From NCBI GenBank assembly GCA_944393755.1, contig CALYBF010000034.1, positions 1 through 12,275 of the forward strand: a stretch of DNA of 12,275 nt. The letters run 5' to 3'. Positions within the stretch are counted from its first letter, which is position 1. Each line of letters starts with the position of its first letter. Positions 6,818 through 12,275 of the stretch are shown one piece after another. A program made the position numbers and the translations under genes. The notes beneath the pieces were generated by a model. The model saw only the letters and a program-made list of their open reading frames with translations. It was not told the DNA's origin and did not search any database. This stretch comes from an uncultured Clostridia bacterium. GTDB lineage: Bacteria > Bacillota > Clostridia > TANB77 > CAG-508.

Positions 6818-7981
6818 CTATTTTTCGATTAATTTTACTCTATAAGGTATTCCATTATCTAAGTAATTTACATACAAATCATCTAAATATTTCATACCTA
6901 CATCTAATGTCATTTTATATTCTTTTTCATTTCCAGTAGTTCCTATGTTTATTTCATTATATCTATTTCCAGTTTTATCAGAAATATATAACATCTTTTG
7001 GTTTTTCTCTAAGAACTCGCTTGAGTCCATATCTTTTCCTGCTTTTATTAACTCATCATATTCTTCTGATTTAAATGTTAGGTTTAAACTTGTATCTGTA
7101 ATTGTTATATTTTTAAATTCTATTCCTGGAATTTGCCTTTCTAGTTTTAATTCTTTTGTATTTCTTTCATAAAATTTATCTGGTACTGTTATTTCGAAAT
7201 TCCATTTAGATTCGCTTAATTTATAATCTTTCATATTTGTTATTTTTCTAGTATCTGGATCTGTTTCCATTACTGAATATCCTAAATCAAATATTCTAAT
7301 AAATAGTTTTTTACTTTGTGGAAATTTATCTTTTGCTCTTAATGTGATATTCATATCTATTGTTCTATTTTCTTTATCAGTACTTTCAATTCCTCTACTC
7401 GAACTATTTACAAGTTGTAAAGCTGTAATATTCTTTTTATTATATTTTATACCTAATTCTTCATATAAATACCTTGCTGTATTATCTACTTTAACATTTT
7501 CTCCTAAATGCATTCTAGATGAAACTGCATAAACATTTTTATCTTCATCATATATACTATAACCAAAACCAAATCTGTCATAATCTACATTTATATTTTC
7601 ATCAAATTTAAAAGTTAAATCTATATCTAATACATCATCTGTAAGTAACATTTCATTTACTTTAATACTTATTCCGTCTTGTGTGATATAATCTGTATCT
7701 ATTACTTCTGCGTAACCACCTTCTTTTATTTCAGCTAAAGTTCCTTTTGTTCTTACACTTGGTAAATTTTTGTAAATGTCAAATTCTTTATTCCATTGAA
7801 TTTCAGCATAAATATTAGTGCTTAAAACTCCTGCAACTATTATTACTAAAAATATAGCAGCAATATTTAAAATTTTTCTTTTCATACTAACCACCTTCTT
7901 TTCTTTATAAAAAATTTTTTGATAGTTTTTTTCTTTGCTGTATTCATTTTCTAAATGTTCTTTTAAAGTTTTATTAATCAT
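6818..7981 (-). CDS. Membrane anti-sigma factor (DUF4179-like) of an ECF system
   Basis: This 387-residue protein has a cytoplasmic N-terminus of about 35 residues, one membrane helix (about 37-57, A-A-I-F-L-V-I-I-V-A-G-V-L) and a large extracytoplasmic beta-rich domain of the kind found in clostridial anti-sigma factors (DUF4179-like). It starts two bases after the sigma factor stop, and its ribosome binding site (AAAGGATG) lies within the sigma gene, so the two are translationally coupled. Its likely role is to hold the partner sigma factor at the membrane and free it on an envelope signal (inference from family and context). An internal ATG at 7885 (M33) also has a strong site, AAGGTGG, and would make a form lacking most of the sigma-binding N-terminus. 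The domain assignment is by pattern, not by search. Confidence 0.8.
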   Translation of the reverse strand: MINKTLKEHLENEYSKEKNYQKIFYKEKKVVSMKRKILNIAAIFLVIIVAGVLSTNIYAEIQWNKEFDIYKNLPSVRTKGTLAEIKEGGYAEVIDTDYITQDGISIKVNEMLLTDDVLDIDLTFKFDENINVDYDRFGFGYSIYDEDKNVYAVSSRMHLGENVKVDNTARYLYEELGIKYNKKNITALQLVNSSSRGIESTDKENRTIDMNITLRAKDKFPQSKKLFIRIFDLGYSVMETDPDTRKITNMKDYKLSESKWNFEITVPDKFYERNTKELKLERQIPGIEFKNITITDTSLNLTFKSEEYDELIKAGKDMDSSEFLEKNQKMLYISDKTGNRYNEINIGTTGNEKEYKMTLDVGMKYLDDLYVNYLDNGIPYRVKLIEK

Positions 7982-7983
7982 TT

Positions 7984-8523
7984 TTATATCACATCCTTTC
8001 CTAAATATGTTTTTAATTCTTTTATTGTCCTATATATTCTATTTTTTATGTTAGACTCCCCTATTTCTAATTCTTTAGATATTTCTGGTATTTTTAAACC
8101 TAAAGCATAATGTAAGTAAAATATTTTTGTAGTCATTAAATCTTTTTGTTTTAAATAATTCCATACTTTTTCTACATTGTTTTTGGTTATAAAATCTAAT
8201 TCTATATCAAAATCATCTCTTATTTCATTTTCTAAATTATCTTTAGTAAAATCATAATAAGAAATAACATTGTTATCTTTTTTCTTTTTACTATAATATC
8301 TTTTTATTATATTATTTTCTATTCCACATAAATAATTGTTTATATTTTCTATTTCAAGTGTTTTCTTTTTCTTTATTATTTTTAATAATTCTAAATATGT
8401 ATCTTGTATAATATCATTTACATTATCAAAATTTCTACATTTCACAATTGCAAATTTTAATACGATTTCATATGTTTCTTGGTATATTTTTTCAAAATCT
8501 TCTCTTGTTATCTTATTTTCCAA
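7984..8523 (-). CDS. ECF-family RNA polymerase sigma factor
   Basis: This 179-residue protein is a sigma-70 family member with only regions 2 and 4, the ECF layout. Region 2 lies at about 13-60 (C-R-N-F-D-N-V-N-D-I-I-Q-D-T-Y-L-E-L-L), and region 4 is a helix-turn-helix at about 130-172 (L-G-L-K-I-P-E-I-S-K-E-L-E-I-G-E-S-N-I-K-N-R-I pattern). It starts at TTG, preceded by GGGGGAG at six bases; no ATG lies in a better place. It directs polymerase to stress-type promoters when released by the anti-sigma factor encoded directly downstream. The sequence upstream matches an ECF-type promoter, suggesting that it drives its own synthesis. Regulon genes cannot be seen in the window. Confidence 0.92.
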   Translation of the reverse strand: MENKITREDFEKIYQETYEIVLKFAIVKCRNFDNVNDIIQDTYLELLKIIKKKKTLEIENINNYLCGIENNIIKRYYSKKKKDNNVISYYDFTKDNLENEIRDDFDIELDFITKNNVEKVWNYLKQKDLMTTKIFYLHYALGLKIPEISKELEIGESNIKNRIYRTIKELKTYLGKDVI

Positions 8524-8548
8524 TTTTTTCTCCCCCTTATACTTTATA

Positions 8549-8575
8549 GTCTCTCATAGTTTGGAAAAAGTTTCA
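8549..8575 (-). promoter_or_regulatory. ECF-type promoter, probably autoregulatory
   Basis: The minus strand has TGAAAC (8575-8570), then TTTTT, and after 16 bases GAGAC-TAT. TGAAAC followed by a T-run is typical of ECF -35 elements recognised by SigW/SigM/SigV-like factors; the -10 (GAGAC) departs from the usual CGTC. It lies 26 bases before the sigma factor start codon. Confidence 0.55.
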
Positions 8576-8616
8576 AGAAAAAAAGATAAAAAATAATATT
8601 TTTACCTTTTATCTTT
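8576..8616 (-). terminator. Intrinsic terminator at the end of the first HTH-repeat gene
   Basis: AAAGATAAAA (plus 8607-8616, containing the TAA stop) pairs with TTTTATCTTT (plus 8582-8591) over ten bases, and the minus strand continues as a run of seven T. It directly adjoins the ECF promoter. Confidence 0.65.
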
Positions 8617-9885
8617 CATCACCTTTATCATCTATATCATCTATTGTTTTTTCGCCACTTTTTCTTAGTCCTTCATTTTGTCTTTCTAATGCTTTATCAA
8701 AAATAGCCATTATAGCATTATAAGTTTTTCTTTCTCCTTCAGTAAAAATAATTCTTTCTCCAAGAAGTCTTAACAATTCTTTTGCTTTATCTATTTTTCC
8801 TTCTTTATATAAGCTCATTATTTTTTGATATATTATTTTAATACGCTTTTCTAATTCAGGGTGTCTTTTATGTTCATCTTGGTTTTCTTCTTTTCCATTT
8901 TCTTCGTCAAAATCTTTAAGTCTACCTTCTTCGTTTAAAGCTTCAAAATCTTTATAAGCTATTGTAAGTGATATACCTAATAAGTTGGCTATTTGCCTTA
9001 CTGTTAGCTTTTTTGGAGATGTGTTATAAATACTTTCGAAAAGTTCTCTTCTTTCTTTCATTTTTTTTTGACGTTTCAATGATGGTATTTTACGTAATTC
9101 TCCTTTTATGATGCCTTTTGCTATTAAATATTTAATGTCTCTTCCGAACAGTTGATTCACTTATTCCTAATATTGATGCTATCTCTTTGTTACTTTTTTT
9201 ACTATTATATAAACCAGTTATTCTTGTTCTTCTATCTTCTATTTCTTTAAATTTTTTTCTTGATAGTTTACCTCTCAATACTTTTGTTCCGACTAAGTCC
9301 TTCTCTTTTTAACTCTAGTATAAGCTTTTCTATTGTTTTAACAGAAACTCCATACTTTTTTGCAATTTCAGAAACATAAAATTTTTCTCGTAATTCTACT
9401 ATCTCTGATTTTATTTCTTCTCTTCTTGAAGGAGTAAGTTCTATTTTACCTTCTTTTATCAAATCGTTGATATCATCTCTTATTGTGTTTATAGCAACTC
9501 CATATCTTTCAGCTAAATCTTTTATTGAAATCTTTCCGTATAAACCTATTAATTCTTGTAGCCTTTCTTCTTTTCGTTTTTGTCTTATTCCTGTATTTTT
9601 TAAAATGCCATTATGCCTTAAAAAGGCTAAATCATTTTCTACTGTTGTTATAGAGATGCCTAACTCACTTGCTATCTCTAGTCCTTGTTTATCCTCTCTT
9701 GCTAATTTACATACTGCTTTTCTTCTTTCTATAATATTAGGTCTTGCTCCAAATAGACTTTTCCCTCTCTTTTCGCCAACATAATCAATAAGATCTATTA
9801 AGTCTATTCCTATTAAATCAGCTATTTCTTCATAAGACATATCTTGTTCTAATAATTCATCAATTCTTTTATTATTTTCCTCCAT
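8609..9885 (-). CDS. HTH-repeat protein A, one gene broken by two CGG +1 frameshifts
   Basis: I do not recognise a named family. Read without shifts this is two pieces (9885-9268 and 9160-8609) plus a lost middle; with a skipped C at 9291 and at 9146 it is one protein of 424 residues. It consists of about six winged-helix-like HTH units (near 8-36, 54-96, 108-150, 158-198, 217-259 and 278-322), each with a G-I-S-x-x-T-V-x-x-D-I recognition pattern and a G-x-I/L wing turn, followed by a helical, charged tail ending D-K-G-D-E-R. The middle piece matches paralogue B (S-R-K-K, then K-E-I-A-S-I-L-G-I-S), which proves the joined frame. If shifting failed, products of 205 or 250 residues with four or five units would result. 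The ATG at 9885 has GATGAGG upstream. Function is unknown, probably DNA binding. The apparent GTG start at 9160 is internal. Confidence 0.8.
9144..9146 (-). promoter_or_regulatory. CGG +1 frameshift site A2
   Basis: The minus strand reads ACT GTT CGG AAG AGA CAT TAA. Skipping the C gives GTT GGA AGA GAC ATT, i.e. S-T-V-G-R-D-I, completing the recognition helix of HTH unit five and leading into the rest of the protein. It is at the homologous position to site B1 in the paralogue. Confidence 0.75.
9289..9291 (-). promoter_or_regulatory. CGG +1 frameshift site A1
   Basis: The minus strand reads GGA CTT AGT CGG AAC and meets TAA seven codons later. Skipping the C gives GGA ACA AAA GTA TTG AGA and a segment that aligns with paralogue B. 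In B the corresponding place has no CGG and no frame break. Confidence 0.75.
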
Positions 9886-9960
9886 ATTATAACCTCATCT
9901 AAATTTACATAAATATTTTATCATAATAATTGTTATTTAATAAGAAAATTTTTAAAAAAT
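9886..9960 (-). promoter_or_regulatory. Leader and likely promoter of HTH-repeat gene A
   Basis: These 75 bases are nearly identical to the 75 bases before gene B (11876-11950), differing at only a few positions. The shared part contains TATGATAAAAT about 35 bases before the ATG as a possible -10; no clear -35 is visible. Conservation upstream of both copies implies shared regulation or recent duplication. Confidence 0.5.
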
Positions 9961-9998
9961 AAATTTTTCCAGCAAAGATAATTATTGTCTTTTCTTTT

Positions 9999-11875
9999 TT
10001 ATCTTTCATCACCTTTATCATCTATTATTTTTTTGCCACTTTTTCTTGGTCCTTTATCTTGTCTTTCTAATGCTTTATCAAAAATAGCCATTATTTCATC
10101 ATATTTTTCTCTTTGTTGTGGATTGAATTCTGTTTTTTCACCGAAGTTTTCTTAATAATTCTTTTGCTTCGCTTATGTTTCCTTGTTTGTATAAATCAAT
10201 TATTTTTTTAATGCTTTTTCCTATTTCAGGACTTCTTTCGTTTTGAGGTTTACTTTCCTCTTTAACATTTTCTTTGTCAAAATCTTTAAGTCTACCCAGT
10301 TTTTTTAAAATTTTAAAATCTCTATAAGCTATTGCATACGATACACCTAATGAGTAAGCCATCTGTACTACTGTTGGTTTTACTTTTGAGCCGTTATATA
10401 CGCTTTCAAAACGTTCCCTTCTTTCTCTTATTCTTTCTTGAAGTTCTAAAGGTAGTATTATACGTGATCTTCCTTTTTTTATGAGTCCTTGCTGTTTTAA
10501 AGCTCTTATATCAGTATCTATAGTTGCTTCAGAAACTCCCAATTTTCTTGCCATATCTCCTTGGTTCATTGTTTCATAAAGATTTAGTACGTCTGCTCTT
10601 CTATTAGCAATTCTAACATCTTGTTCTCTTTGTATAATTCCGTTCGCTACCAAATCAGATGTATATCTTTTTATAGTAGATGGAGATACCCTAAATTTTG
10701 CAGATAATTCTCCTATAATGTATTTTGTATCTTTTCCTTCGTTATACAATCTAGTAATTTCTGTTTTTATTTTTCTTATATGTTCTGGTTCAGGTTTTTT
10801 AACTCTTTTTTTAATTATTCCATTTTCTATTAAAAAGTCAATATCCCTTCCGAGCAGTTGATTTACTTATCCCTAATATTGATGCTATTTCTTTACTGTC
10901 TTTACCTTTATTATATAAACTAGCTACTCTCTTTCTTCTAGCTTCTATTTCTTCAACCTTTTTCCTTGATCTTCTGCCTCGCAAATCTGTATTTATAAGC
11001 CCTCGTTCTTTTAGCCAACGAATATCATCATTTATTGTCTTAATAGAAACTCCATACATTTCTGCAATTTCAGAAACATAAAATTTTTTTCGTAATTCTG
11101 GTATCGATAATCTTCTTCTTATTATTTCTTTTGAAATATTATCTTCTATTTGACCTGTTTCTATCAAATATTTGATAGTATCCTCTATTGTACTTTCAGC
11201 AATTCCATATCTTTCAGCTTCGTCTACTTTTTCTCTTCCTTCTATAATATTAGGTCTTGTTCCAAATACACTCTTTTGTTTTCCTTCTGGTGATGTGCTT
11301 TCACTTGGAAGAGCTATATCAATTTCTTCATAACCACTTATTTTATGATTTTTAACATATTTTATATGCCAATCTATTACATCTGGAGAAATATCACTAA
11401 AAATATCATATATTTTATCTTCTGGCACACCTTTTACAAACAATAAATTTGCTATTTTTAATCTGGTTGCAATAATTCCATCAGCATTACTTCCTATTGG
11501 TTTTTCGCTTTTTAACTCTGCATTTTTTCTTTCTTGTTTTCTTTCTATAAGTTGTCTTCTTAAATCAGGTGGAAGATCTGGGTCGATTCCCATCATTATT
11601 AAATCTTCTTTTACCTGTTTTTTATCAATCTTTAAATTACTTGCAATTTCGTCGGGTGATAATCCGTCTTCTAAAAACATTTTCTTTATTTTTCTTTTTC
11701 TGTTGGTTGGTATAGCTAAACTTTCATCTGTTTTTTCTGTTCTTTCAATTATTCCTTTCCTTTCATTGTCATAATTAATAACAGCTACTAAGTCTATTTC
11801 TAATAAATCAGCTATTTCTCCATAAGACATATTTTGTTCTAATAATTCACCAATTTTTTTATCATTTTCTTCCAT
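9999..11875 (-). CDS. HTH-repeat protein B, one gene broken by two CGG +1 frameshifts
   Basis: This is the larger paralogue of protein A; no named family is recognised. Without shifts it appears as ORFs 11875-10838 and 10749-10138 (the latter beginning at an internal TTG) with an orphan tail. Skipping the C at 10852 and at 10143 gives one protein of 624 residues. About nine HTH units are visible (near 8-36, 58-98, 136-180, 212-245, 258-295, 311-354, 372-414, 424-465 and 484-528). The fourth is a chimera: relative to A, about 65 residues are missing between R-E-K-V and A-E-R-Y-G, an in-frame deletion. Residues 45-200 and 360-470 have no equivalent in A. The C-terminal 48 residues, reached only after the second shift, match the A tail (I-M-A-I-F-D-K-A-L-E-R-Q). 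The ATG has GAGG upstream. Unshifted products would be 345 or 578 residues. Confidence 0.8.
10141..10143 (-). promoter_or_regulatory. CGG +1 frameshift site B2 (CGG followed by TGA)
   Basis: The minus strand reads AGA AAA CTT CGG TGA. The zero frame stops immediately. Skipping the C gives CTT GGT GAA AAA, L-G-E-K, which aligns with L-G-E-R of protein A, where the codon is a plain GGA and there is no break. Confidence 0.8.
10850..10852 (-). promoter_or_regulatory. CGG +1 frameshift site B1
   Basis: The minus strand reads ACT GCT CGG AAG GGA TAT TGA. Skipping the C gives GCT GGA AGG GAT ATT, S-T-A-G-R-D-I, matching S-T-V-G-R-D-I of protein A and running through the next HTH units. Confidence 0.75.
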
Positions 11876-11943
11876 ATTATAACCTCATTTGAATTTACAT
11901 AAATATTTTATCATAATAATTAGTATTTAACAAGAAAATTTTG

Positions 11944-11977
11944 AAAAAATTAAGAGAAACTTGTTATCTTCTCTTAA
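11944..11977 (-). terminator. Intrinsic terminator after the RhuM remnant
   Basis: TTAAGAGAA and TTCTCTTAA form a nine-pair stem (extendable by A-T pairs) around a ten-base loop, and the minus strand continues AATTTTTTC. It separates the remnant from HTH-repeat gene B. Confidence 0.8.
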
Positions 11978-11998
11978 TTTTAAACTTCTAAATAATTT

Positions 11999-12275
11999 TT
12001 ATACAATATACTTATTTTTTATCTTTTTTGCAACCTTACTATTTATTTCTTTTAGAGATTTTAAATATTCTTTTTTAACAAGGCTTATAGTTTTAACTTG
12101 ATATTTTCTATATTCTGATTTTACCTTTGTTATTGCTTGATTATGACTAATACTACCTAACACCAATTAACACCTTTCCACCTGCTGAAGAAAGTATCTT
12201 AAATAGTTTTTAGCAATTACAACATCTTGTAATACTGGAATATCTCCTTTAAATGTTGTTAATCCCATAAAAGGT
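11999..12275 (-). pseudogene. Decayed RhuM-family gene, C-terminal part, cut by the window edge
   Basis: From the right edge the minus strand encodes P-F-M-G-L-T-T-F-K-G-D and D-V-V-I-A-K-N-Y-L, a hallmark of RhuM (virulence-associated, Fic/DOC-linked) proteins, then stops. The next frame gives I-L-S-S-A-G-G-K-V-L-I-G-V, and a third gives G-S-I-S-H-N-Q-A-I-T-K-V-K-S-E-Y-R-K-Y-Q, again RhuM C-terminal motifs, ending at TAA 12001-11999. About 30 residues usual between these blocks are missing, and a one-base indel separates the last two. No CGG occurs at these breaks, so they differ from the recoding sites in the neighbouring genes and look like real decay. RhuM genes often lie in mobile or accessory islands, so the right end of the window is probably accessory DNA. 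Confidence 0.7.

Larger units (their letters stand above)
8609..11950 (-). repeat. Tandem gene duplication (units 8609-9960 and 9999-11950)
   Basis: The two HTH-repeat genes share leader, start region, several internal blocks and almost identical 3' ends (for example the stretch coding for A-I-F-D-K-A-L-E-R-Q and for D-K-G-D-E-R plus TAA). They differ by insertion and deletion of whole HTH units, which suggests expansion by recombination between similar units. Confidence 0.8.

Noticed and set aside
8609..9160. A separate gene starting at GTG 9160
   Set aside because: The GTG lies inside the I-S-E-S-T-V recognition helix shared with paralogue B; the AGGA before it is part of conserved Gly-Ile codons, and the joined frame explains the sequence better.
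9960..10001. Terminator between genes B and A
   Set aside because: An eight-pair A/T-rich stem (AAAGATAA/TTATCTTT) exists, but its loop is long and GCTGG, not T, follows on the minus strand.
10138..10749. A separate gene starting at TTG 10749
   Set aside because: The start is an internal TTG with no ribosome binding site, and coding similarity to HTH units continues upstream to the CGG at 10852.
4650..10852. Pure sequencing or assembly errors
   Set aside because: Not fully excluded, but there are no homopolymer runs at the sites, and errors would not all create the same codon in the same frame. Read data are needed to settle it.
8609..11875. The HTH genes as simple pseudogenes
   Set aside because: Random decay would give varied indels and in-frame stops. 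Here all four breaks are the same +1 at CGG, and coding similarity is kept after each.

Overview
The window is AT-rich with almost every gene on the minus strand, AGGAGG-type ribosome binding sites and short T-tailed hairpin terminators. It carries sporulation genes (yabP, yabQ) beside divIC and rho. Together these point to a low-GC, endospore-forming Bacillota of the clostridial type, probably an uncultured gut lineage (inference).

Layout, right to left in the direction of transcription. 12275-11999: a decayed RhuM-family pseudogene with a terminator. 11875-9999 and 9885-8609: two tandem paralogous genes encoding proteins built almost entirely of repeated winged helix-turn-helix units, with a duplicated leader. 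8523-6818: an ECF sigma factor and its membrane anti-sigma factor behind an ECF-type promoter. 6713-4493: a two-helix TIGYG channel-like protein followed by prfB (release factor 2). 4372-3410: a short aspartokinase. 3335-2204: yabP-yabQ-divIC. 2043-661: rho. 507-313: a small Cro/CI-like HTH gene. 312-1: no convincing ORF, but several long complementary segments suggesting a structured RNA.

The outstanding observation concerns the codon CGG. Read by eye, the annotated genes contain exactly five in-frame CGG codons. At every one the reading frame breaks, and skipping the single C (a +1 shift onto a GGA or GGT glycine codon) restores a protein that continues into the next ORF and matches its homologue. 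One site is in prfB, inside the conserved I-A-W-G-S-Q-I-R segment. Two are in each HTH-repeat gene. CGT, CGC and CGA are all used as ordinary arginine codons; CGG never is. The simplest reading is that CGG has no cognate tRNA here and acts as a +1 frameshift signal, so that four apparent ORF fragments are really two proteins of 424 and 624 residues, and prfB needs two +1 shifts (the classical CTT-TGA-C site plus a CGG site) to make a 371-residue RF2. The five sites in three genes all share one codon and one direction, which argues against random sequencing error, but resequencing and peptide evidence would be decisive.
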